A DNA stretch of 64,000 bases from DASQDN01 sp963833675 (GTDB lineage: Bacteria; Acidobacteriota; Terriglobia; Bryobacterales; Bryobacteraceae): NCBI GenBank assembly GCA_963833675.1, contig CAWHYW010000030.1, positions 1-64,000 of the forward strand, given 5' to 3'. Position 1 is the first letter of the stretch. Every line of letters begins with the position of its first letter. The notes beneath the pieces were generated by a model. It was not told where the DNA came from. It ran no database searches and saw nothing but the letters and a program-made list of their open reading frames with translations. A program made the translations under genes and the position numbers. Shown piece after piece: positions 56,142-64,000 of the stretch.

Positions 56142-56393
56142 TTAGCCTTCCTTCTTCTTCAAACGATCGTCATTGTCCGCAATGAACTTACGAATCTCGT
56201 CACTGCTTTGTAGAAGCCGCTCCCATTGCTCTTTGTACAACGTCACAGGGAACCGGCCCAAGCCATATACGGACACCGCGCCTTTCTCGCTTACCTTCAT
56301 GGACATGGCGCCCTTTGCCGGGCGCGTGGTCTTCAACGCTTCGTTCTCGGCTCTTAGCCGTTCGAGTTCAGCTTGCAAGTCCTCGTTGCTCAT
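56142..56393 (-). CDS. Small coiled-coil conserved hypothetical protein
   Basis: 83 residues: a leucine-zipper-like start (EDLQAELERLRAENEALK), a core KVSEKGAVSVYGLGRFPVTL with YKEQWERLL, and a charged end. The core is seen in small conserved bacterial hypothetical proteins. Function unknown. Confidence 0.75.
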   Translation of the reverse strand: MSNEDLQAELERLRAENEALKTTRPAKGAMSMKVSEKGAVSVYGLGRFPVTLYKEQWERLLQSSDEIRKFIADNDDRLKKKEG

Positions 56394-56452
56394 CGGTTTG
56401 CTGCCATCGTAGCACGGCGGCCTCCTGCTAAAATGAGTCTTTCTGGAGGAAT

Positions 56453-57700
56453 ATGGCGGCTTCTACGCGCCGGAAGACGGTAGCGGTTCAGGTTGGAAGT
56501 GTGAAAGTCGGCGGCGCCAACCCGATTGTGGTGCAGTCGATGACAAACACCGATACGGCCGATGTCTTGGCGACCGTGAATCAGGTCATGGCTTTGGCTC
56601 AGGCAGGTTCTGAACTCGTGCGGGTCACGGTTAATACCGATGAGGCGGCAGTTGCAGTACCGAAGATCGTCGAAACCCTGGATAAGTTCGGCGTGCGCGT
56701 GCCAATCGTCGGCGATTTCCACTACAACGGGCATCTCCTATTGCGCAAGTATCCCGAATGCGCGCGAGCCTTGGCCAAGTATCGAATCAATCCCGGCAAC
56801 GTGAATATCGGCAAGAAGCACGACGACAACTTTCGGACGATGATCGAGACTGCGGTCGAGTTTGACCGGCCCGTACGAATCGGCGTGAACTGGGGATCGC
56901 TCGACGGCGCGTTGCTGACTCGCATGATGGACGAGAACAAGCGGTTGCCGGAGCCGCTCGATGCTCGAGCCGTCACGTTGAAGGCGATCGTGGTCAGCGC
57001 TCTCGAGTCGGCGGCAGCCGCTGAGCGATATGGCCTCGGGGGAGACAGGATAATCCTCAGCGCAAAGGTCAGCGGAGTTCAGGACTTGATCACTGTCTAT
57101 CGCGACCTCGCGGCCAGATGCGAATATGCGCTCCATCTCGGACTGACGGAAGCCGGCATGGGCGCCAAAGGAATTGTCGCATCCACCGCCGGTTTATCGG
57201 TGCTGCTGCAGGAAGGAATCGGCGATACGATCCGAGTTTCGCTTACTCCTGCGCCGAACGGCGATCGCACTGAAGAAGTTATCGTTTGTCAGCAAATACT
57301 GCAATCTCTCGAATTGCGGTCTTTCACGCCCCAAGTGGCTGCGTGTCCTGGCTGCGGCCGAACCACCAGCACGTTCTTCCAGGAAATGGCCGAGCAGATT
57401 CAGGGCTACCTGCGAAAACAAATGCCTCTCTGGCGCGAGCGGCATCCAGGCGTGGAAGAGATGAAGGTCGCTGTAATGGGCTGCGTAGTAAACGGTCCTG
57501 GAGAGTCCAAACACGCCAATATCGGCATTTCTCTTCCGGGCACATTTGAAGAGCCCGTTGCTCCGGTGTACATCGACGGCCGCCTGGTGACCACTCTTCG
57601 AGGTGATGGCATCGTTGACACGTTCATCGGAATGTTGAACGATTACGTCGCACGCACTTACGCAACAGAGCCCGAAAACGAGCTCACGGCATCCAGATAG
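56453..57700 (+). CDS. ispG: 4-hydroxy-3-methylbut-2-enyl-diphosphate synthase
   Basis: 415 residues, intact. Reductive dehydration of MEcPP to HMBPP in the methylerythritol-phosphate isoprenoid pathway; [4Fe-4S] enzyme. Motifs: RRKTVAVQVGSVKVGGANPI, VVQSMTNTDTADV, INPGNVNIGKKH, CPGCGRTTSTFFQ and MGCVVNGPGESKHANIGIS (iron-sulfur cysteines). Strong ribosome site TGGAGG just before the ATG. Preceded by a divergent small gene. Confidence 0.95.
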   Translation: MAASTRRKTVAVQVGSVKVGGANPIVVQSMTNTDTADVLATVNQVMALAQAGSELVRVTVNTDEAAVAVPKIVETLDKFGVRVPIVGDFHYNGHLLLRKYPECARALAKYRINPGNVNIGKKHDDNFRTMIETAVEFDRPVRIGVNWGSLDGALLTRMMDENKRLPEPLDARAVTLKAIVVSALESAAAAERYGLGGDRIILSAKVSGVQDLITVYRDLAARCEYALHLGLTEAGMGAKGIVASTAGLSVLLQEGIGDTIRVSLTPAPNGDRTEEVIVCQQILQSLELRSFTPQVAACPGCGRTTSTFFQEMAEQIQGYLRKQMPLWRERHPGVEEMKVAVMGCVVNGPGESKHANIGISLPGTFEEPVAPVYIDGRLVTTLRGDGIVDTFIGMLNDYVARTYATEPENELTASR

Positions 57701-57750
57701 CGGATGTCAGATCATCTACGCATAACTGCACAACTGGAGGAGCGCTTTCT

Positions 57751-58618
57751 TTGAGTACATCTCGGATCGGCATCATAGGCGGCAGCGGCCTGTATTCCAT
57801 GCCCGGTTTTGAAGCTGAGCAGGAGCAAGTCGTCGATACGCCTTGGGGACAGCCATCGGACAGCTATGTGACTGGCAGGCTGGCAGGCCGTGATGTTGTA
57901 TTTCTGGCCCGGCACGGGCGTGGCCATCGCCTCTCTCCCTCCGAGTTGAACTTCCGGGCAAACATCTACGGCTTCAAATCGCTCGGCGTGGAGCGAATCA
58001 TCTCGTTAAGCGCCGTTGGATCGCTCAAAGGAAGAACACCGTCCGCTCGACTTTGTCATCCCGGACCAATTCTTCGATCGCACTCGCGGTCGTGCTTCGA
58101 CCTTCTTTGGCGAGGGACTCGTGGCGCACGTGAGTTTCGCCGATCCGGTGTGTCCCGAACTGGCCCAATTGGTCGCAGACGCCTGCGCTACTTCGGGTGT
58201 AAATGCGAAACGCGGCGGAACGTATCTGTGTATGGAAGGTCCAGCCTTCTCGACAAAGGCCGAATCGAATGTCTACCGCAGTTGGGGCATGGACGTGATC
58301 GGTATGACCAATTTGCAGGAAGCCAAGCTGGCGCGAGAGGCCGAACTGTGTTATGTCACAGCCGCGATGGTGACCGACTACGACTGCTGGCATCCTGAAC
58401 ACGATGCCGTGACAGTAACCGATATCATCGCGAACCTTACCCAAAACGCGGAAAATGCCTGCAAAGTTGTGAGCGCCGCAGTCGCAGCTATGCCCGAATC
58501 GCGCAACTGCAAGTGCGGATCTGCCTTGAGCCACGCATTGATTACAAATCCGAGCGTCATTCCAGACACTACCCGCAAAAAGCTGGAGTTGTTAGTTGGC
58601 AAGTACCTCGGCAGCTGA
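57751..58618 (+). CDS. mtnP: S-methyl-5'-thioadenosine phosphorylase (frameshifted)
   Basis: About 288 residues. Phosphorolyses methylthioadenosine in methionine salvage. MSTSRIGIIGGSGLYSMPGF, FLARHGRGHRLSPSELNFRA, after a frame change near 58025 VIPDQFFDRTRGRASTFFGE, GGTYLCMEGPAFSTKAESNV, YRSWGMDVIGMTNLQEAKLA and the late YDCWHPEHDAVTV. TTG start at 57751 with GGAGG upstream. The next gene overlaps its end by 23 bp. Confidence 0.88.
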
Positions 58619-59757
58619 ACTGCTTCAGCGCTGCCTCGAAGGCGAGTCCTGGACCGACAATCTTTTGCGCGACGCGATGGCAGAAGACAGCGGGCGCGCA
58701 TTCTTTCGAGTCGTAGTTGAGGGACTTGGCGATCGATTCGAGCCCCGCCTTTGCGATGAATATGCCCGCTTGTTTGCGAAGGTCATTGAAATCGTCAGGC
58801 CGGATTGCCGCGCAACCGAACTGATCAACCGTTTTGAGCAAGTGCGACAGCCAAGAATCTGTTCTCAGGATCCCGACCACGTCTTTGTGCTCTCTCGAGT
58901 CACGCTCGGGGCCGATGTCTGTGTCACCAGTATTGTGTTCGACGCGGCGAAGCGGCGGTTTCCAAAAGCGAACATATACCTCGTCGGATCACGCAAGAAT
59001 TGGGAGCTGTTTGCGGCGGACAAACGCATTCTGCACCACCCCTTTACATATGCGCGTGCAGGCTCAGTGGATGAGCGATTAAAAGACTGGCCGCGGTTTG
59101 ATACCGACGATAGTATCGTCATTGATCCGGATTCTCGCCTTTCACAGTTGGGCTTGCTCCCTGTATGCGATGAAGATCGCTATTACTTCTTCGAGAGCCG
59201 TTCCTACGGTGGAGATACCGCCGACACACTGGTCCAGCTCACACGCAGGTGGGTTGCCTTCCACCTTCGAGATAGACGATGCGCGCAATTTCGTGAGCCC
59301 GGAGATCGGTCCTATGACTGCGGACATCGCGGTCAGCTTCGGTGTCGGAGAGAACGCCGAGAAACGGATCGAAGATCCGTTCGAGGAAGAACTGCTGCGA
59401 TCACTTGCTGCGACCGGAAAAAGTGTGCTGATCGATCAGGGCGCCGATGGAGAGGAAAGCGAGCGTGTGCAGCGTTTGTGCGAGCGCATCCCGGGAATTC
59501 GATCCTGGAAGGGAGCCTACGCCCCATTCGCGTATGCGATCGCGAACGCGAATCAATACGTGGGATATGACTCCGCCGGGCAACACGTAGCAGCGGCCTG
59601 CGGAACGCCGTTGCTTTCGATCTTTGCCGGCTATGCGACAGACCGTATGTTTCAGCGCTGGCGTCCTGACGGTGCAGGGAAAATCGACGTCCTGAAAGTA
59701 GCCGATCGAGATCCGCAGAAAGTGCTGGACGCAGCGCTTCAGTATTTAACTTTGTGA
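58596..59757 (+). CDS. Glycosyltransferase family 9-like protein (frameshifted)
   Basis: About 385 residues: an N-terminal helical part (AAELLQRCLEGESWTDNLL), VFVLSRVTLGADVCVTSIVF, AKRRFPKANIYLVGSRKNWE, DSIVIDPDSRLSQLGLLPV; after a frame change near 59245 GENAEKRIEDPFEEELLRSL and the sugar-acceptor-like IANANQYVGYDSAGQHVAAA with CGTPLLSIFAG. The latter is the heptosyltransferase (GT9) C-terminal signature, though the N-terminal Asp/His region is unusual. Starts TTG within the mtnP end. Possibly transfers a sugar in envelope biosynthesis; confidence in the exact activity is low. Confidence 0.6.
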
Positions 59758-60074
59758 TTGTGTTCCCGAATCGTTGTTCCGTAGGACGCGCCCATCACGT
59801 TAACTCCAGGCGTCACCGTTCCGTCGACCTTGACGAGAGCGCCTCGGTTCGGCACTCCGCGGCTGGATAAGACGTAGATCTTCCCGGTTCCATCGTCAAT
59901 CTGATATACACCTGCGACAAGCGCGCCGACCACATTCGTTACACGTCCCTCTACCGTTACACCGCGATTCGAATAGCGCGCAGGATCTTGTAGTATCCGG
60001 CCGATTCGCATTGTGCCGCAGCCAGTCAGCAGCAGCAAAGCGGGTGTGAGCAATATTGAGAGTCGTTTTGTCAT
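59739..60074 (-). CDS. OB-fold-like lipoprotein
   Basis: About 111 residues starting MTKRLSILLTPALLLLTGCG, with the lipobox LTGC, so it is lipidated at Cys. The mature part (SNRGVTVEGRVTNVVGALVA, GVYQIDDGTGKIYVLSSRGV, VKVDGTVTPGVNV) has the beta-strand pattern of an OB fold, as in small stress-related periplasmic proteins. The start was chosen because the frame upstream to 60194 is not signal-like. Unknown function. The 3' end overlaps the GT9 gene convergently. Confidence 0.75.
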   Translation of the reverse strand: MTKRLSILLTPALLLLTGCGTMRIGRILQDPARYSNRGVTVEGRVTNVVGALVAGVYQIDDGTGKIYVLSSRGVPNRGALVKVDGTVTPGVNVMGASYGTTIREHNHKVKY

Positions 60075-60108
60075 CGCCAAACGTGAGACGCGCGGTGGCT
60101 CTTTTGGT

Positions 60109-61215
60109 TTACACGTGCGCCGTGCGCGAGATGGCTGAGATGATTTTACGGAATGGAGCGCTCTGCAGGTTGGGAATCGAGACCCAGTCTCCATCGCGCC
60201 AACTGGAATAAAACCACCGCGCCAGCATGGCCAGATGCTCCTGGCGATCTCGTAAAGAAACTTTAATCGGGGCCATCGACCCTACAATATCTTTAAGTCG
60301 CCTGTCCATCGATACGGACTGGTCGGCCAGAGCAACGGAGAAGGGAACTGGCGCCTGCCAGACGCCGGCGACGACGAACCAGAGCAATACGATGTGATCT
60401 TCGATCGACGGAGTTATAGCCACCCCATGCAGCCGGTCGACATCGGCCACCAACTCATCGCGAAGCTTCAGCACGGCTTGAATCTTTTCGACTCGCTTAT
60501 GCTCCCTTGCTGCGGCTTCGTAATCGAGTTCCGTGCTCAGACGATCTCGCGAATCTTCCGCCAGCCGCAGCAAGTGCCGGCCTCCCGCCGCCAGGAATTC
60601 GGAGACTCGTTCGGCTTCCGTGGCGTATTCTTCACGCCCGACGATCTGCTGGCAAGGCCGCAGACACATGCCCATTTCTCCATAGATGCAGCCGGGATGG
60701 TCAGCCGACGGAATCAGGTCTTCCTGACATCGTCGAAGCTGAAACAGGTCAAGGAATTGATGATCGAATTCCTCGGCAGTTCCGCGGCTGCGAAATGGAC
60801 CGTAATACTGGCCTGTGGCGCCTCCGAATTTTGTCGTAATCTGCGTTCGAGCAAATTCGTTTCCAAGCACAAGCTTCACGTATGCCGGATAGCGAAGCTT
60901 CAGAATATCGAGATATGTCTCGGGCGCGTATTGACGCGCGACATCCCATAAGGTGAGCGAGCTCTGGAGGCCCGATGCCACAGGCCAATACTCTACGCGA
61001 GAAGCCAAGCCTCGCAAATTCAGCAAGCGCGATGGCTGTGTGGCAACGCGCAAAAGCCGTTTCAATCGCCGGCGCAATAATCCAGTCCTGGCGATATACG
61101 GATCCCCCTCCCGGGCCCATATAACGAACACTGCTGCAGACTGTGGAATTTCTTCGAGGGCCGAATCCAGCGACTCTGTTATCTGCAAGACACTCGCCTC
61201 GCCCGCGAATTTCAC
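60109..61215 (-). CDS. UvrC-like protein with degenerate GIY-YIG domain
   Basis: 368 residues. N-terminal region resembles a UvrC GIY-YIG domain but the motif is altered (AAVFVI in place of GIY, PYIART in place of YIG); the arginine of RRRLKRLL is retained. The centre has GQYYGPFRSRGTAEEF, LFQLRRC and GMCLRPCQQIVGREEYATEA, matching the UvrC cysteine region, then a UVR-like helical pair (ELDYEAAAREHKRVEKIQA). The RNase H-like and HhH domains of full UvrC are absent, so this is Cho-like in length. With a degenerate motif, nuclease activity is doubtful. It overlaps the aldo/keto reductase gene by 4 bp. Confidence 0.7.
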   Translation of the reverse strand: MKFAGEASVLQITESLDSALEEIPQSAAVFVIWAREGDPYIARTGLLRRRLKRLLRVATQPSRLLNLRGLASRVEYWPVASGLQSSLTLWDVARQYAPETYLDILKLRYPAYVKLVLGNEFARTQITTKFGGATGQYYGPFRSRGTAEEFDHQFLDLFQLRRCQEDLIPSADHPGCIYGEMGMCLRPCQQIVGREEYATEAERVSEFLAAGGRHLLRLAEDSRDRLSTELDYEAAAREHKRVEKIQAVLKLRDELVADVDRLHGVAITPSIEDHIVLLWFVVAGVWQAPVPFSVALADQSVSMDRRLKDIVGSMAPIKVSLRDRQEHLAMLARWFYSSWRDGDWVSIPNLQSAPFRKIISAISRTAHV

Positions 61216-62270
61216 CTAGCGATCCGAAAAATTTGGGAGTATTCGTCGTGGCTGAGCGGCGGTACCGGACCGACTCCGAGGTTCTCTTGGACGTGTTCTG
61301 CGCGACCCATGCCGACCAGAGCCGTTGTGATTCCCGGAGTGGAGCGCGCGTACTGAATCGCCCGCTGCGCATCGGTACTCAGACCTGGAAAACTCTCCGC
61401 AAGCGCATCAGGCAGGTCGCGCGAGAGCTTGGATTGAAGGATGCTCGCGCTCGCAACGACCGTGATGCCGAGAGTCGCAGCAACTTCAAGGACCGTGCTC
61501 GGAGACTCATTCAGATCTTCGTGGCGCGATGTGTAAGCCTCCGGCATCGCGAGATTAAAAGGGAGCTGCACAAACCGGAAATGATGATCTTGACCAGCAA
61601 CGTCTCGTGCAATCGCTTCAATTTTCGTTAGCGAGAGAGCGTGCGGCTTCCGGAAACCCTCCCAGGTCGCGGCCCCGTAATACTGAATTCTTTGTTCCTC
61701 GACGGCCTGCTCCAAAAACTCGAAAGCGTGGCGCAAGCGATCATCGAATTCAGCCGGCGAGACAAATCCAAACTGAGTCTCAGGATTGTGAAGGTAAAAG
61801 ACGTCGATCGTTTCCAGCCCCAGGTTTACTCGCGATCTCTCGAGTTGATCCGCCAGGAATACGGGCGCCATTGAGTGCATTCCGCCGACGATGTCACTCG
61901 AACCGAAGCCATCCGGCGTCGCTCCGCGGACGAGATAGCCGGCTTTCGTGCAGACCGCCAGTTCATCCCGGTCCACTTGCTTCGGCGCCTCCAATAATCG
62001 GAGAATCGCCTGGCCGATCGCCCGCTCCGATCTCTGATGGCGATAATTCAGAGAGGTATCGATGAAATTGATTCCGCCGCGTACAGCCTGAAGAATCGCC
62101 TCACGATACGACGTATCGGTCTCTTCGGTCATCTCGCCGAGATACGTCCCTAATCCAAGCGAGGAAACCATTCCCAACGGAGTCTCACGATAGAACCCGG
62201 TGTGCTTCCACGTTCCATGTCGGGCGGCATACCGGGACGTCGCTTCCGGCGTGGCGCGTCCTAGCAACAT
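61212..62270 (-). CDS. Aldo/keto reductase
   Basis: 352 residues, intact. TIM-barrel NADPH oxidoreductase: LGLGTYLGEM, GINFIDTSLNYRHQRSERAI (catalytic Asp/Tyr), VCTKAGYL (Lys), ETIDVFYLHNPETQF, YGAATWEGF, FNLAMPEAY, VVASASILQSKLSRDLPDAL, STPGITTALVGMGRAEHVQE. Similar to the galactose-dehydrogenase-like/YdjG group. Its ATG is 84 bp from the promoter of the divergent zinc-ribbon gene; a sugar substrate is plausible but not shown. Confidence 0.88.
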   Translation of the reverse strand: MLLGRATPEATSRYAARHGTWKHTGFYRETPLGMVSSLGLGTYLGEMTEETDTSYREAILQAVRGGINFIDTSLNYRHQRSERAIGQAILRLLEAPKQVDRDELAVCTKAGYLVRGATPDGFGSSDIVGGMHSMAPVFLADQLERSRVNLGLETIDVFYLHNPETQFGFVSPAEFDDRLRHAFEFLEQAVEEQRIQYYGAATWEGFRKPHALSLTKIEAIARDVAGQDHHFRFVQLPFNLAMPEAYTSRHEDLNESPSTVLEVAATLGITVVASASILQSKLSRDLPDALAESFPGLSTDAQRAIQYARSTPGITTALVGMGRAEHVQENLGVGPVPPLSHDEYSQIFRIAR

Positions 62271-62309
62271 GATCGAATTGTACCGTTAGCGGGGAAAGAA
62301 CGTGGGGGC

Positions 62310-62337
62310 TTGACAAGGCTTTTGTTGTCCTTACAAT
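62310..62337 (+). promoter_or_regulatory. Strong sigma-70 promoter of the zinc-ribbon gene
   Basis: TTGACA at 62310-62315, 16-bp spacer, TACAAT at 62332-62337. Near-consensus. The -10 box overlaps an in-frame ATG at 62336, so that codon cannot be the start on this transcript; transcription would begin near 62344. Confidence 0.65.
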
Positions 62338-62353
62338 GGGGATGTTCGCTTCT

Positions 62354-62494
62354 ATGGAACGTCCTTGCAATCACAATAGAACTGAGATGCTTGCCCGCCG
62401 GGATGGAGTCGATTATGTCCGATGCCTCGATTGCGGTCAGGTGTACGAGGCCGAAGACCTGGAACCGGTCTTGGTGGAAGATGACGAGGATTAG
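62354..62494 (+). CDS. Small zinc-ribbon-like protein (46 aa)
   Basis: ATG at 62354; reads MERPCNHNRTEMLARRDGV, then DYVRCLDCGQVYEAEDLEPV and an acidic tail. A Cys-X-His pair and a CLDC pair could bind one zinc. The in-frame ATGs upstream (62336, 62342) fall in or before the mapped -10/initiation region, so I chose 62354, giving a very short (about 10 nt) or leaderless 5' end. Small conserved proteins of this kind occur in Acidobacteriota; function unknown. Confidence 0.65.
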   Translation: MERPCNHNRTEMLARRDGVDYVRCLDCGQVYEAEDLEPVLVEDDED

Positions 62495-62597
62495 ATCTCA
62501 CTTCCTATCTTCTCAGTAGTTCATTAGAAACACCTCGGTTGTATGCGCGCGGTATACGTGTGCCATGGGATAGTTCTGCGATCATGAAGTTCAGATC

Positions 62598-64000
62598 ATG
62601 ATCTCGGATTTTCTAGATTCTCAGGACCCATCGCTCCTCAATATTAAGACCAAGGCGCCCGGACCTGAGGGCGCCTTGCCCTTAACCGCGGAAATGTTGC
62701 TCCACCGCCCTTCGGGTGACCTCTTTGGTCTCACCCAGAATGCCGGAATGGGCTGGGATCCCTCAAAGCTTGCCGGCAAGCAGGTGCTGCTTCTGAGTAC
62801 GCATGGCGGCATTCGGGCTCCTGACGGAACTGCCATTGCCCTGGGCTATCACACCGGGCATTGGGAAGTTGGGCTGCAAATGCAGGCCGCGGCTCAGGAA
62901 CTCAAACGAATCGATGCCGTTCCGTTTGCGGGATACTGTACGGACCCTTGCGATGGACGCACGCAAGGCACGCCCGGCATGTTCGATAGCCTGCCGTATC
63001 GGAACGATGCGGCTATCATTTTTCGGCGTCTGATTCGATCACTTCCCACTCGCGACGCTGTGCTCGGCTTCGCCACCTGCGACAAGGGACTGCCTGCCAT
63101 GATGATTGCGCTCGCCGGCAGCCGGAGCCTGCCCTGTGTGCTCGTTCCGGGTGGTGTCACGCTGCTCGCCGAAGATGGCGAAGACGCAGGGCGGGTACAA
63201 ACGATCGGGGCGCGGTTTTCTCACGGACAGATCACGCTTCAGCAAGCGGCTGAGGTTGGCTGCCGCGCTTGCGCATCGCCCGGCGGAGGATGCCAGTTTT
63301 TAGGGACGGCGGCTACTTCGCAAGTTATCGCCGAGGCGCTCGGAATGTGCCTGCCCCATTCGGCGCTGGCCCCGTCCGGCCACCCCATCTGGTTAGACAT
63401 GGCGCGCCGGTCTGCCCGCGCGGTGCTTGCAATGGAAGCCGCCGGTGTACGGATTGGAGACATTCTGACCCAGGAGGCGCTCGAAAATGCAATGGTCGTG
63501 CATGCCGCATTCGGCGGTTCGACCAATCTCATTCTTCATCTATCCGCGGTGGCGCATGCGGCCGGTCTGCAAAGGCCGACTGTGGAAGATTGGTCTGCCG
63601 TAAACCGTCAAGTGCCGCGTCTGGTAGATGCTTTACCGAACGGTCCGCGAAATCATCCTACTGTCCAGGTGTTCCAGGCCGGAGCTGTGCCGGAAGTGAT
63701 GCTGCATCTGCGTGCGGCTGGCTTATTGAAGCTGAATGCTCGTACCGTCTCGGGGCAATCGATACGCGAGATCCTTGATTGGTGGGAATCCAGCGAGCGC
63801 CGAACCGTTTTGCGGCAAAGACTGCAGGAAGGTGACGGCGTCACGGCGGGTGATGTGATCATGGGCCGTGATGAGGCGCTGAACCGCGGGCTCACGTCGA
63901 CGGTCTGCTTTCCGTCTGGCAATCTCGCGCCCGATGGTTCCGTAATCAAGAGCACCGCGATCGATCCCAGTGTCGTGGATTCCGACGGTGTTTACCGTAA
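62598..64000 (+). CDS. YjhG/YagF-type sugar-acid dehydratase (IlvD/Edd family), 3' end outside window
   Basis: 467 residues visible, uninterrupted. Closely resembles E. coli YjhG (D-xylonate dehydratase) throughout: GALPLTAEMLLHRPSGDLFG, TQNAGMGWDPSKLAGK, DPCDGRTQGTPGMFDSLPYR, CDKGLPAMMIALAGSRSLPC, ACASPGGGCQFLGTAATSQV, HAAFGGSTNLILHLSAVAH, HPTVQVFQAGAVPEVMLHLR. The cysteines of the iron-sulfur cluster are present (CDPCDGR-region Cys, ATCDKG, SPGGGCQ). YjhG is about 655 residues, so about 190 are missing. Predicted to dehydrate a sugar acid to a 2-keto-3-deoxy acid. ATG at 62598 has only a weak ribosome site. Confidence 0.88.
   Translation, partial: MISDFLDSQDPSLLNIKTKAPGPEGALPLTAEMLLHRPSGDLFGLTQNAGMGWDPSKLAGKQVLLLSTHGGIRAPDGTAIALGYHTGHWEVGLQMQAAAQELKRIDAVPFAGYCTDPCDGRTQGTPGMFDSLPYRNDAAIIFRRLIRSLPTRDAVLGFATCDKGLPAMMIALAGSRSLPCVLVPGGVTLLAEDGEDAGRVQTIGARFSHGQITLQQAAEVGCRACASPGGGCQFLGTAATSQVIAEALGMCLPHSALAPSGHPIWLDMARRSARAVLAMEAAGVRIGDILTQEALENAMVVHAAFGGSTNLILHLSAVAHAAGLQRPTVEDWSAVNRQVPRLVDALPNGPRNHPTVQVFQAGAVPEVMLHLRAAGLLKLNARTVSGQSIREILDWWESSERRTVLRQRLQEGDGVTAGDVIMGRDEALNRGLTSTVCFPSGNLAPDGSVIKSTAIDPSVVDSDGVYR

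Overview
The window looks like a chromosomal piece of a soil Acidobacteriota genome, most likely a Solibacter/Bryobacter-type lineage. This is inferred from gene content: futalosine-route menaquinone synthesis (mqnD), signal-peptide-bearing S9 and M14 peptidases, an XRE/S24-like regulator, a conserved acidobacterial hypothetical next to it, glnA-glnE, and a moderately high GC content. No rRNA is present to confirm it. Several indispensable genes (glnA, glnE, aceE, pheA, ubiX, mtnP) are each split by one or more frameshifts although both halves are well conserved. I therefore read most frameshifts as sequence errors, some at homopolymers, and annotate these genes as single loci. The eCIS region is the worst affected; other stretches (16.1-20.7 kb, 32-38 kb, 47.7-57.7 kb, 60-64 kb) read cleanly.

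Region 1 (1-9.9 kb, minus strand) is an extracellular contractile injection system (phage-tail-like eCIS). In transcription order it holds a sigma-54 activator with an atypical receiver, a DUF4157/OmpA chimera, a DUF3467 protein, a DUF4255 (Pvc16-like) protein, a beta-rich protein, a very large sheath, the inner tube and a second sheath that runs off the window. A good -24/-12 promoter lies directly upstream of the DUF3467 gene, so the activator probably drives the structural operon.

Region 2 (10-16 kb) holds a membrane protein remnant, a PQQ-propeller protein, a degraded Ser/Thr kinase and a two-domain esterase. Region 3 (16-21.5 kb) has an L,D-transpeptidase catalytic domain, an MgtA-like P-type ATPase, an ankyrin/haem/cyclase-like fusion and a truncated methyltransferase gene. 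An IS481-type element (21.5-22.8 kb) and tRNA-Pro(CGG) follow. Region 4 (23-30.6 kb) carries aceE, a response regulator, a flavin reductase, HU, a site-2 protease, two glycosyltransferases and a prepilin peptidase. Region 5 (30.9-38.2 kb) has a radical SAM protein, M14 peptidase, TIM-barrel isomerase, FabH and an SprT-like protease.

At 39.1-39.5 kb there are three tandem 37-residue secreted peptide genes with 135-bp period. Their last 14 residues are identical although the DNA encoding them differs at synonymous sites. They sit upstream of a seven-helix membrane protein and a membrane-anchored protein on the same strand. I do not recognise this peptide family. Together with the eCIS it is the best candidate for an undescribed system.

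Region 6 (39.7-64 kb) is mostly housekeeping: XRE regulator, ubiX, pheA, glnA-glnE, xseA, guaB, S9 peptidase, HEAT-repeat protein, mqnD, Hpt, TspO, ispG, mtnP, a GT9-like protein, an OB-fold-like lipoprotein, a degenerate UvrC-like protein, an aldo/keto reductase, a zinc-ribbon protein and the start of a YjhG-type sugar-acid dehydratase.
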